A stretch of 53,770 nt of DNA. Origin: Scytalidium lignicola (taxonomy: Eukaryota; Ascomycota; Leotiomycetes). Under the pieces are notes generated by a model. The model was not told the origin of the DNA. It saw only the letters and a program-made list of their open reading frames with translations, and searched no databases. The DNA lies in contig NCSJ02000295.1 in assembly GCA_002812745.2 (NCBI GenBank), forward strand, positions 1 through 53,770. Direction: 5' to 3'. The translations under genes were made by a program, and so were the position numbers. Every line of letters starts with the position of its first letter. Positions within the stretch are counted from its first letter, which is position 1. Shown piece by piece: positions 1-10,800 of this stretch.

Positions 1-1190
1 CTCCGTAACTCCCAGGCCCCGCCATCTCACCCAACACCCCGCTCATCCTCCTCAAAATATCCGTACTCCTNCCCCCCAGGACAAAAAACCACTTCCCACC
101 CTCCACCCATAGGAACGCTAAACGTGCTCTTGGCATCGTCAAACGCATAGCTATAAGCGTCCGGACACACGCTCTTCGCCTGCTTGGAGTAGTAGCTAGG
201 ATGGCATTTCGAAGATACAGAGTGCGAACCTGTGCAGCAGTCTGCCGCGCTGTGGGTTAGACTGCAGGCGGAGACACATGGGTTGAATGATGGACGGGCG
301 ACGTTGTCGACTGGGTAAGGGTAGACGCCGTCGCCGGGACGAGAAGGGTTCGGCAGGAGTTGGTTAGTCCAGGGACACCATTTTTCGACGGAAGGGTTTG
401 ATTGTGATGCTTCGTAGGGGAGAGGGAAGGTGGTGTTTGTTGCGAGGTGCGAAGGGATGCCGAAGGGGGTTTGAGCGGAGAGTAGACCGGCGGTGGCGAT
501 GCAGGATGGGGAGATGAGGTTTGGAGGGATGGATTGGAGGAGGGTGTTGTTTCCGGGGAGGAAATTCAGACTGAGGGGGAGGTTGTAGCCGTCGACTAGG
601 GAGATGTCGTAGAAGGTTTGGTTGTGGTAGGAGCCGCCTGCCAGGTTGAATTCTGCGAGGGTTACGGGGGTATTGCCCTTTTTGAATAGATGGGTTAGTT
701 ATAACAGCATTTTACTCTCCATCCCCAAGTTTGTCTATACTAGGAACGAGCAGTGTTGTATGTAGGTCTTTAGGTTTTGAGATTAACTCACGGTCACTCT
801 ACAATCCAACACTCCAGCACAATCGCCCGTTAGGCAAGCGGTGCTTAAACTTGTATTCTGCGGCCCAGTCCCATGCGCATTGAAGGAGCAATTTGTCCTT
901 CCCCAGACTCTTCCTTGCCAGTCCGCACCAACGCTCAGGTTGCGAGTTTGTCTTGAATTCAGCTCAAAGCCGCCAGAATCTGGGCCAGTGCCAGCTTCAG
1001 AAGCTATGGCTGGCCAGATAGTCTCGCTGCAGTTGTTGGTGATTACCAGAGGAATTGAGTGAGATATTCGTGGTTGGAGTTGTTCGGATAATGGTTGCGA
1101 TGCAAATGCTATGGTTGGAACGTAATCGAGGAAGATTATAACGAGATTCAAGGAGAGTAGAGGCCATATTGGTATTTTTGGAGACATCAT
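1..1190 (-). CDS. Thaumatin-like protein, C-terminus cut by window edge
   Basis: Two exons are visible on the minus strand: 1190-792, then 677 down to the left edge. The intron (791-678) starts GTGAGT and is phase 0. The join gives the thaumatin-family signature [11 protein letters not shown] followed by [14 protein letters not shown], with many paired Cys ([23 protein letters not shown]). I start at 1190 (the MM pair) because a hydrophobic signal-peptide-like stretch ([18 protein letters not shown]) follows directly; an upstream in-frame ATG at 1244 is less likely. The family has the thaumatin beta-sandwich fold; members are secreted and some bind or cleave beta-glucan. The N at 71 breaks the frame. 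Omitting it keeps the frame open to the edge, so the end of the protein lies outside the window. Confidence 0.88.
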
Positions 1191-3183
1191 CGCTGTTGAT
1201 GATATAATGATTATATTGTTAAAATCAAGATCATTAATAACCAAGGAGTCGTAAAAATAATACGAAGAAAGAAAGCGCTAAAGGGCAGATGATATCAATG
1301 AAGTCAGGGCACAAAATGCTATTTAATGTACTCTCATCAAGGAGGGGACGCAGGAACCTGGAGCTAGCTAGGTTCGTACCGCATGTCATAAACAACTAAA
1401 CAACTCTGTGGCTATGCAAGGAAACATCAAAGCAGATATTTGATCAACACTAGCGCACGAATGAATGAATGGCTGTCATCACAAGTTGATGCTGTTGTTG
1501 TGGTGTTGACTTTGCGAATCAAGAACAGGGCTGTCAAATGACGTCAAAGAGGATATAGCAATCCCTGCAGTCTATGCTTCTTTTCTCCAGAAGAAAGAAG
1601 GGAGTTCAAATTCAATTTAAAAAAAAGGACGCAGGAACAGGAAGAGAGGAGATAGGAGTAGAAAGAAAGAAAGAAAGAAAGAAAGATTGATCAAGCAATT
1701 AATAACAGACAAAAAAAAAAATAATTGCTCCCAAGTTGTACTGTAGCATATATATTATGTATTTGTAAATACGCGCACACCACCTGTTTCACCCGCTTCT
1801 GCCCCCTCACGATCGACTGGACGAGGCTGAAAAAGACAAAAGAAGATGACGCACGGCCACAAACTGACTAACCTGATCTGGCACTTAAGCGAGGCAACAG
1901 CCGGGGCCAAATCAAATCGGAAGACGGACAAGGGGAGCGAATCAACGGGCTGGGCACGGACTTTTGTTGCACGTCGCAACTGCGCCATGAGTGTTTTTTG
2001 TTGCATGTCTGCATTTTTTTGCTTTCCCAGGTCCATCTCTTTTGTTCTGTTGTTTGAGCTGTGTCGACGCCGTATGTAGGGGTTGTCTAGTAACTTATTT
2101 TGGGGTTATTGGGTTCGCTGTTTTACTCTGTCTGTCGCCTTTTCTACTGCGGTGGTAGCGGTAGTGGGCTAGACTACTGCAGTCGGTTTACAAAAGATGG
2201 GATTTTTGGTTTACAATTTTCCTAATTGTCTGATACATATACATATCAACCAAACTCAACCTACAGGCTCCTTGAAATATGAGATTAATTCACTGTGTGT
2301 GCTTGGCCCTTCTGTTTATTAGATACTGCACATAAATACAGAGAGAATAAGTTACCGCACGGCACGAGAAATACGCAAAAGGGGAATTCTCGCTTGCAGC
2401 CTCAGTGCAAACCATCGACCAATGATGTCCCTCAAGCTTAGTGTGCCAAAGGTTTTGTTGCGCGTCTGGCCGACTTTTCGAGAGAGATGCCTGCAAAATG
2501 AAGGTTGGGCGCTAAGACGTTTTACTGCTAGTTTTTAGTGTACCAAAAAAGCAAAATGAACATCCTCTACAGCTTACATTATTTCATGTACACGACATGG
2601 AAGATTTCACCCTTCTATGATATATATATATTTGACTTAAAAATATCCTATTTATTTTTTCACTAAAACCAGCAACCATTGTTGCCCTTAAAACCCGCGT
2701 GAGCTGATGCTCGTTATGGAATTTCTTTTAATCACTTGGAGCTCTCCAAGACCAGCATTAAACCTCAGAGTTCCACAGTTCCACAGCATCTCTCATTCTT
2801 TCTGCGTCTCCTCCTAATTCTCTGCTGTGTCAATCCTTAGCACCCGAGCAATCGCCACACGTTGACTATCCTAATGATATGGCATGGATTACTGTCTGCC
2901 CTTGGGACTATAGGTTACTAGCACCGGGAGGGGGGGAGAACCTGTGGGTAAAGTATAACGGAATCTCTTTCTAACTTAACCAATATGATTCTACATGAGC
3001 CTATTCAATCCGAGGGCTCTCTGGAATAAGCCCAAGAAGCAAAATGCAATAACGAAGACGCGGTACCCACTAGTGGATGTTGAATTGTTGTTGCTCTTCC
3101 GTCTCGGATTTTCCCTCTTCAACCTTCGACATGGCACTGTAGGGCAGTGACAAATGCGCTCGCGCTTTCTTTCTACGTGTATC
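1191..3183. other. Intergenic region, no gene seen
   Basis: About 2 kb between the thaumatin-like gene and the 3' end of the ceramidase gene. It holds an (AGAA)n tract around 1662-1686, poly-A runs near 1620 and 1712, and an AT-rich part at 2520-2700. Small ORFs around 1755-2079 and 2290-2496 overlap on both strands and show no domain or splice signals. I see no RNA gene. Confidence 0.6.
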
Positions 3184-4120
3184 CTATTCCTCCTTTTTGC
3201 TTCTTAATTCTTCTTGCACTTCTCTCACGATGTCCATGAATCGACTTGCACTGATAGCAGTCAAGACATGCCACCACCCATGCAGCTCGAAGAGCCAGGC
3301 CCAAGGAAGCCCCACCCGTTCCCTCAGTCTCCTAAGTTCTGCGCAATACTCAAGATCGATATTCCAAAGAGCGTAGGCAACCAAAAAGAAAACGAGAGCT
3401 TTTCGTCCCCGGACTCTCCACCCATAGCACTTGTCTTCTGGAAACCTAGGGACACGCCAATAGAACAGGTAGTGACCTCGGACGGTTATGAGAACCATTA
3501 TCACCGCAAATGCCGTTGCATGATAGATGATCTTCCCTGTCCAGACATAAAACACTGCAAAAAGGGGGAAGACGACAGCCAGGATGATGTTGATGAACCA
3601 ATCATAAGCGGACGAACGGCGGCCTGTCAGGATGCCTTGGAGGAGTGACCAGGAAAGACTAAGCATCGCGAGCTCATCGGCAAACTGAAGGGCTTGTCGG
3701 AGGGATGCATGGAAGAGAAACGACGAAATGCCGAGGACGAGCAGAGAAATCGACATGAAATCTGACTTGGGCTTGAAAAGACCATGGCTGCCCGGGCCAT
3801 ACATGTGCCGAAGTGCGAAGTAGACTGGCCGTGTGTCAGTCCGAAGAAAGGCTCGATCTCAGGATCTTTCCGGCTGTGGACGATGTCCAGCCTTGGGTTG
3901 GGCATACCATAGACCAAGTTAGTCAGTGAGTTGATGAACTCGGCAATGTATACGGTAATGATGTAGTCCTCCTCGCAGAAACTGTGCATCAATTAGCCTT
4001 GCGATATCCTAGAGGCTCCTACTAGGGCAGCTCCGTTTACTTTGCTTTGCTTGTAGGCGGACTCCAAGCTCCGCTTAAAGCGTATTGATCGCCAGCAAAG
4101 TGACGGTTATGGTGCCCCAT
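3184..4120 (-). CDS. Alkaline ceramidase (Ydc1/Ypc1/ACER family)
   Basis: Three exons, 4120-4041, 3981-3908 and 3824-3184, join to 264 residues plus stop (795 nt). The introns are GTAAAC..CAG and GTATGC..CAG. The family is an integral membrane hydrolase of the ER/Golgi that splits ceramide into sphingoid base and fatty acid. The N-terminal signature NFCEEDYIITVYIAEFINSL appears only after splicing. The zinc-site residues known from human ACER3 are present with the right spacing: Ser86-x3-His90 (SFLFH), Asp101, and His233-x3-His237 (HGWWH). Several hydrophobic segments fit the seven-helix fold. The start is the ATG at 4118-4120; an in-frame ATG at 4225 would add 35 polar residues unlike the family. 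The gene looks intact. Confidence 0.92.
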
Positions 4121-4799
4121 GCTGACCCGCTCCTCACTTCCGTGGATGCTAGATTTCGCTTCGCTGGGAAAGTCTTTCTTGCTGTCGAGATTCGTTGCAC
4201 CAGGAGTGCTTTGACGGCATAACAAGGTAAAGAAAAATTATAACGAGCAGCCGTAAGTAATGCTGATTGATTGCTGACTGAGCTCTGCTACCTGAGCTGA
4301 GCTGCCTCGACAACACGTACTCACGTGACTTGGAAAACCGATTCCGAAATTTTGTGTGTTGTGCAACCTACAACGTATGACTTATCGACGAGCAATCCAA
4401 CAGCGACGACCCAGATAGCATTTGCCAATNGATGTTCTCTCCCCCGAAGGCATATATAAACTACGCGAGGTTCTTCTCATAATTATGGTTGATTATTGGT
4501 TTCTTGGACAAACCTTGGGGAATATGCATTCCCTTTGGCAACTCTAAGTATGCCGTAGAATCTCAGAATCTCAGCTGAGGAAGAATTGGACTAGCTAGGA
4601 AGGATTCCTGCATTAGTCACATAAGCTAACAACTCTCGAATCTCCATAACTATAACTTAACTGAAACAGGACTTTGGGCATTTCGTGAACTGTATAATAG
4701 TATTACAGTATGGTTCTGTAGTATTGGTGGGGTGGAAGTTAACATGGTTAAGTTTTGAGGTGATGAAATTGGACCCCTGCTAGTTTAATTCGCTCTTGG
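4121..4799. other. Intergenic region upstream of the ceramidase gene
   Basis: Probable promoter of the minus-strand ceramidase gene. A TCACGTGA palindrome lies near 4322. A TATATAAA sequence at 4453-4460 is on the plus strand with no plus-strand gene after it. The N near 4430 is one of the few not following a long homopolymer. Beyond about 4550 the sequence becomes AT-rich. Confidence 0.45.
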
Positions 4800-5284
4800 C
4801 TGAGATTCTACACTAGTTTAAAAAACCATGAAATGGATATCGCTCTAGATCTAGTACGCAAACGCCTCCCCCCAAAAACAAGCACAGCCAGTTGTGAGGC
4901 CCCTGATGGTCCAGCCACGAGGCCATTCACCTGCAGCCTACCTCCTACGTGGTGATGTAAGCAGTAATGATCTGTAGAGCCTTCAAGCTCAAGTCGAGTA
5001 CACAGCTCCCATATACCGTGAGCCTTCCCTGAAACCTGGAGCTGTAGCCCCCGACATGCATTGCTCAGCATGCGGATCCCGGCCTGGCGTGGAGTTCCTG
5101 TCGACTACTTCAGCCACATCTGCCCGGCCGATGAGCATGAACGACGAGGCTACTGTATCGGTCGTTGACAGCGTGACAGGTCGCATTACGATGGCCGCAT
5201 CGCAATTCCAGAATCGCGCGATAATATCACCAAGCTGAGCGGCGGGGGGAACGAGACCGATGACATAGCCTGTGCCGAGACAGA
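4800..5284 (-). pseudogene. Decayed HET-protein-like C-terminal fragment
   Basis: On the minus strand from 5284, a reading frame of about 80 residues contains GYVIGLVPPAAQLGDIIARF, then an IVMRPV segment and FMLIGRADVAEVV. This order (GY-x-GLVP-x6-GD-I, then V-x-RP, then a YxLIG-like strand) matches the region after the HET domain in many fungal heterokaryon-incompatibility proteins. Downstream the similarity seems to shift frame (LKALQIITAYITTW, about 4980-4910). No HET core domain or start codon is found upstream, where an inverted-repeat element begins at once (5285-5443). I read it as a relic. The family call rests on motif memory and is tentative. Confidence 0.4.
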
Positions 5285-5443
5285 TACCGTATTATCTCAA
5301 ATTCCTCGGTTTTGAGCTATGTAACGCTGTGCATACAAAATTGTCAGCACTAGATGTAAATCATCGCTAAACAAACTGTATGGCGTTAGACAATATCCTC
5401 AGCAAGTATAGCTCAAAACCGAGGAATTTGAGATAATACGGTA
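5285..5443. mobile_element. 159-bp MITE-like element with perfect 36-bp inverted repeats
   Basis: Bases 5285-5320 and 5408-5443 are exact reverse complements (36 of 36), separated by an 87-bp AT-rich centre with no coding potential. The outermost dinucleotides are TA on both sides, as expected for a Tc1/mariner-type insertion with TA duplication and termini beginning CCGTATTATC. The element lies at the broken upstream edge of the HET-like fragment. A weaker look-alike of the terminus (AAATTTGAGAT..CGGTATA) follows at about 5458-5480. Family assignment is by inference. Confidence 0.7.
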
Positions 5444-6383
5444 GCTCTTTGACTCGTAAATTTGAGATTCTTCGGTATAGTTGCTAAACCGTGGTGATTG
5501 CCTACGGCAATTGCTACAGCCCTAAGTTGACCGCTGCTCTACGTATATTAGATCCTGAATACAATCAATCCAATCCTTCTGAATCATTCCCTACATTGTC
5601 TACATTCGACTTTCAATCATTTACTATTGGTTTTAATAAAAGCTAAGTTACACGAGAACATCAGAATGATTGATACTAGAATCGGCAAAATACTCATATT
5701 ACAACGTAACAACTGTTAATAAATTAGCCATGGAATATAGTTTCCTACCTAAAGACGCTATCTAAAGACACTATATATTACATTTCTAACAAAAGACATA
5801 AAAGATAAAATAAAAATCTTGTCAATTATGTCTTGCACTAGTTATGCCTACTCGAATATCTTAAACTAATCTATATTCATCAACTCATCGATCCAACGGC
5901 TTTCCAAGCAATATGTATTTGATTTTGGTAGGATGTTAAGGAGTGATACTATTGTGGCAACCGACTGTCTTAAAACTGATAGACTTTGATTAGCATTGGC
6001 ATTAAGCTATATGTTGCAATATATTTGGAGTTAACGACTTGATTTTGCTAGAGAGGTGGGGTGAAGCCCTTTATATACACCTCAGTACTGCATACAGTGT
6101 GTGCCTACATATATGATATCATTAACGCTATAAATATAGCAAGGACTCTAATTATGTAAATTATCATTATCAGCGGTTCGTCTCAAAAGTACATGCCTCA
6201 CTTTACGTCGATTCATTGTTTAAATTTGTATTTGTATTATAAAGGCATTCTCAAGTCCGTGTAGCATTTACCCAAATCAACAAGCGGGACTAAAAACTCC
6301 AGAAAGTGTAATGACTATATGTTAATCCCCTACCGCTATTTTCAATAATCTTGGTTGTAAGATACCAAGCAATTAAAATAGCT
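5444..6383. other. AT-rich gene-free stretch, RIP-like
   Basis: About 0.9 kb of strongly AT-rich sequence rich in TpA, with stops in all frames. No transposase motif could be read. This is consistent with a RIP-degraded repeat, or with 3' flanking sequence of the gene ending at 6384. Confidence 0.5.
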
Positions 6384-7558
6384 TTATTGTGGAGCATGAT
6401 AAGCTATATTTACCTGTAGTATCCCTGTAATTGACTGGATCAGACCAAAGACGATAGTGAGAATCAGAACCACTACTGCAATCCAGAATGTATACCACTG
6501 CACTCTATTTCTACGATCCTTCCAAAACATGTATAACCCCTTTGGCTGAGAATCTTCAAATGCTTTGTGAAGAATATCTAATCGCTCCTGCCAATAGTTG
6601 TAGTTTGAAGGCATTCGAATTTCAGCAGCTGCAAGACTTGATGTTGAATTGCCGGCAAGATTATCAATGGTGTTAAGGTTAAGCTTTTGCTGTCTTTTGA
6701 ACCATTCTTGGCAATCCATGTTGCTTCTAGGTAGCAGAAGGGCTAAAGTTTGACAAGTCTCGTCTAGTAAATTATCAGGGAATAGATTGCTGATAGGCGG
6801 TTAGTAGATGTCTAGAAGCAACTAAGTAATTTTCTTTCTACTTGCAGCTGCGAATTAAGTGCGTCTTGGCATCTTAGAACAGAAACATGGTGATACACAG
6901 CAACTGAACACAAATCTTCGTCAAATGTAAGATGATCAGCTAAATGGTCGGTCCATATGATCTTAATGCCTCCTATATCTTCGAGTTTTGAGACGTTGAG
7001 GTCCCTGGTGTATTTTATAGACGAGGCGGATTTCCCCTTTTCGGAGAAGTGCTTTGATATGATGTCCTTCAAACTTTTGTCCTGTGGCCATATTATTCTG
7101 GATTTCCCCGGAAATACTCTTTGCAGGTCAGGATTTCCAACATTTATCATAAGCCAAAGACGGACGGCGAGATAGATAGAATGCTCGCACTGAGCATAGG
7201 ACGGTGCGTGAGCTTCTGAGTTCCGGACGTTGGAATTAGGGCCAGAGGTAAAGAAGTCCAAAATCTCAGGTCTATTTCGAGGTGAAGATGTATTTTTCTT
7301 TAAATGTGAAACTAGCTGTAGGAGATCTCGATAGGTTTTCAGCGTAACCTTATCTGCACAACATCGCCATGCATCAAGCTCGGTAATGAAATAGTGATAA
7401 TAGGCTGTATATTCAGGTATTCTTGAATCGCCTGGTAGGAGATCTAGTCCCCAGAGCTCATTAAGAATATGAAGCCATAATATATTCGTTTCTGATGGCC
7501 ACCTCCCCTGGAACAAACCTGTGTCGAGTTCTAGAGGTGGTGTAAGCGTGCTAGCCAT
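6384..7558 (-). CDS. Unrecognised fungal protein with C-terminal transmembrane segment
   Basis: Exons 7558-6846 and 6789-6384 give 372 residues (1119 nt) ending in stop. The intron (6845-6790) uses a GCAAGT donor, has a CTACTAAC branch site and ends TATCAG. No GT donor gives the right phase. I recall the layout from uncharacterised leotiomycete proteins: a polar region of about 250 residues, a NLFPDNLLDETCQTLALLLP segment right after the join, a basic stretch (YMFWKDRRNRVQWYTFW), then one hydrophobic helix (IAVVVLILTIVFGLIQSI) and about 15 residues. The protein is probably anchored by its tail in a membrane. It is divergent from the broken protease-ankyrin gene across 296 bp. No function is assigned. 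All parts of the frame are intact. Confidence 0.78.
6790..6845 (-). other. GC-AG intron (56 nt)
   Basis: On the minus strand the donor reads CT|GCAAGT and the acceptor TATCAG|C, with TACTAAC 9-15 nt before the acceptor. GCAAGT is the known consensus of the minor GC-AG intron class. Splicing here is phase 2 and joins two frames that otherwise stop. Confidence 0.7.
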
Positions 7559-7854
7559 TTGAACAGGCGATGTGAGAGTACACAGTTTCTAGGGCTCNTT
7601 TTTTGATGGATATATCTACCAAAAGGCTCTATATTAGCCAAGATATTGTGGCTGGGGCACAGGGGGCTGAGTGTGTACTGTACAACTTTTGCTCTCATGG
7701 CCAATCATGCATAGTTCGTTTTGTAAGGTAGGCTGTGGCCCCAGCCTCATCCATATGAACTGGGATATTGAACTGCTGGAAATATTTTGACCTTGGGCCG
7801 AGAGCCTTCTCATAATCCCTCAGATCTACACTCTACACAAGCGGTCATTACAAG
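7559..7854. promoter_or_regulatory. Shared divergent promoter region
   Basis: These 296 bases separate the start codons of the minus-strand membrane gene and the plus-strand protease-ankyrin gene. With both ATGs facing outwards, regulatory sites must be shared or interleaved. I see no clear TATA box. An N lies at about 7598 next to a T run. Confidence 0.5.
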
Positions 7855-10800
7855 ATGTCGTTATCGACAATGAGTTCTACTCTATCAACGGCCCTAGACT
7901 CATTCCGAATACACACTCTGCTGACTTCGCGCAAGGATCCCACGTCTCCAAAATCTACTCTTGAAAAATACGCTGGGTCGTTTGGAATAGAGTTGCCTGT
8001 CGGTGACCATCTTGATTTAAAAGTGTTGAACAGGTTACATATGCCGATCGTAATAGGTTCCCATAGAATATATATAAATTGACTACTAAATTAACTACTG
8101 TACAGTGGGCAAGTATGGCCACTTATATAGGGGCCGGTAGGCCCCTGTAATACGGCCATATTACGTGCCGTATTACAGCTCTACAGTGGTTGCCTGTAGG
8201 CGGCGGTAGGCTACCATTCAACAAAAAGGCCAACGACGATGGGCGGTGACCGATAAAGCAGAGAGGGTGTGGAAAGACTCTTTACAGGAAATCATCACTG
8301 AATTAATCGAAGAAAACAACGCAACAGTATTTCGAGGATTGAGTAGGCGCCCAACCTTATCCCGTTGTTGCTGGATGATCGGATATTCAAAAGAGGCTGC
8401 TCATCCTACTGCTGTCATTATCTGCGCCATACAGTCAGTGCTCAGAGCAATAGCAAAAATAATAATCAGGAGCTAAATCCTCAAAAGTGAGAATTTTCGG
8501 CTGATGACATTCTGTTCTGACTTCGATGTTGTCTATCTCGGCGAGAGTTCTGGAAATTCTTTAGATTACGAGATGGCAAGCTTTAAGTCGACAAGTCTAT
8601 GTGGATCTGAAGTCTCCAGTCAATTTTTTGACCGAACTGCAACTGTAGGCGGTATTGTTGCAGTAGATAGGAAATACTATGGACTGACAGTCGCTCATGT
8701 CTGCATAGGCGATGCCTTCCCTCCAGAAACGGATCTTACAACTGGAAGAGTGGAGTTTTATGATGAGGACGATGAAGTCTTTTGCGACGACGACGATGAA
8801 AAGTACGATTCACCCGTTGAGAGTCCCGGGAGAATAGTAGGGCGAGCAAGCATTCCATCTACCGCTCGGCCTACTCCGCCTCGCAGAACTAAAGAGGAGA
8901 AATATTACGAGTTGATGCCGGCGCCACCACCACCGGCGCCGTTGGGGCTAGTCAGCTCAACTCTATTACGTTTACGTCGCGAACGTCGCGAACGTAGCTC
9001 AGTGTCTTACAATCTAGATCAGGATGATGTACGCTATCAACTTGAAACAGCAACATCTGGACGGCCACGACGCCAATCCTACTATAGACAATCTACATCG
9101 ATCAAATCGAGTGGTGGTTACGAGGACAAGATCCGTGAAGCATCCATGCCCCAAAAGGATGGTGACGACGTTATCCAGGTGACACCATATATCACTATTG
9201 CTGAAGGGGAAACTTGTAAGTGCAAATCTTTTGTAATTTATAGCCACATATAGTCTAATTGGCCTCTTTGACAGTGCAAGTGGAACTCCCTATGGGCGGA
9301 ATTGTGCTCGTGAACACCTCCGGTCAGTTGAGACCGGCGCGTGTAGAATGGGTATCTTCCAGTCATCCCTTGAAGGAGGCCAAGGCGGAGCTATTTGATG
9401 CTTGTGATTGGGCCCTTCTTGAAATTGATAAACCCCTAGTGTCTGTAAACGAGATCAGTTTCCATAAAAACTCGAAGCCAGAGTTCCTGTTTTTAAGCAG
9501 TCCCAAAAAGCCTATCTCGAGTAACACTAAGTTGCTAGTTATCATTAGAAGAGGATATCTCAAAGGTTTCAGTTCTGGATCCACTACATCATTGAACTTT
9601 GGAACATCCCAGACATACCAAAACTTTGAAACTATACAGCTGGACGAAAATTTAGGTCTGTATACTTGAGAACGTTCGATTTATCTCTCTAATGTGGTTA
9701 ATAGAATTCGGAGACTCGGGATCTTGGGTTATTGATGCTGAAACTGGGAGTCTTTATGGCATAATTATAGCCAGATCATCCTTCTTGATGGAAGGTTACA
9801 TGATTCCAGCGATGAAGGTCTTCGATAGTATTTAGAGAGTCACAAAAGCAGAGCAGGTGGCCCTACCATCTCTGGATCAATCTTTGGCAATTGCGGCAGA
9901 AAACGGTACGCTAGATCTTGTACAACGCCTGGTTAAGTTAGGAGCCCGTATTGAAGCGGTTGACTGGCAGGGAAACACTGCTCTAGAAATCGCTTGTGGC
10001 AAAGGAAGGAAAGATATAGTTCTTGAACTTTTGGATCACTGGAATAAGTATGATCCAGGGCCAATTACCTCAGCAGCTACCTTTGGTCAGCTGGAAATTG
10101 TGAATATTTTGCTTGCAATTGAGCCACCACTTTCCAGTTGTTACAAAGCATTAGAAAAGGCCTCAGAAGGTAGACATGTTGCTGTCGTTAAGAGATTATT
10201 GGGTCAATTACAATCTTCAAATGCAGGCCCTCTCCATGCAGGAGTAGAACCAATCCAAAGGGCGAACACCATCTCGGATTTACCACCCTCATTTCCGATA
10301 CATAAATATTCGAGTGGTTATTATTTATTTTCTCTTAGCAGAGCTCTTGATAAGGCTTCGGCAAGAGGGCATCAGGATATTGTGCAGTTACTATTGGAAA
10401 CTCTCGACGACCCTGATGCAGATTTGGAGGGTTCACTTATAGTAGCTTCCCGCTACGGAAGAGACCAGGTAGTTAAACAGTTGTTATCGGCATCTTCGAG
10501 GACGCATCCTGTCATAGAACTTGATCTAGCTTTAAGGTTAACATATTCGGCAATAATTAGAATCGATAAAGGTAATTTCTCGGGAAACAAGGCCGTCATT
10601 CAACTTTTAGAGAATGTGCGTGGTCAGCTCAATGGTAGACATTTCTCGTTCAGCGCTGTCTTAGAAAGGCTGCTCCACTCGAGCCCAGATCGCTCTGCTG
10701 TCGAAATTATTACATATTTACGAGAGCTTGGTGCTGATATGGACATCAGTTGCTCAAGGACCGAAAGTACGATTTTACATAAAGTATTCGGATATGACCC

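Noticed and set aside
3214..3648. 144-codon plus-strand ORF
   Set aside because: It lies entirely opposite the last exon of the ceramidase gene, whose catalytic residues and splice sites are clear. Its own translation shows no family.
5285..5443. Reading the 36-bp inverted repeat as a transcription terminator
   Set aside because: The arms are too long and too far apart (87 bp), fungal genes do not use such terminators, and TA ends fit a mobile element better.
9833..9857. Intron removing the TAG at 9833-9835
   Set aside because: The only nearby donor (GTCTTC at 9819) with acceptor TTTAG gives an intron of under 20 nt, too short for fungal splicing.
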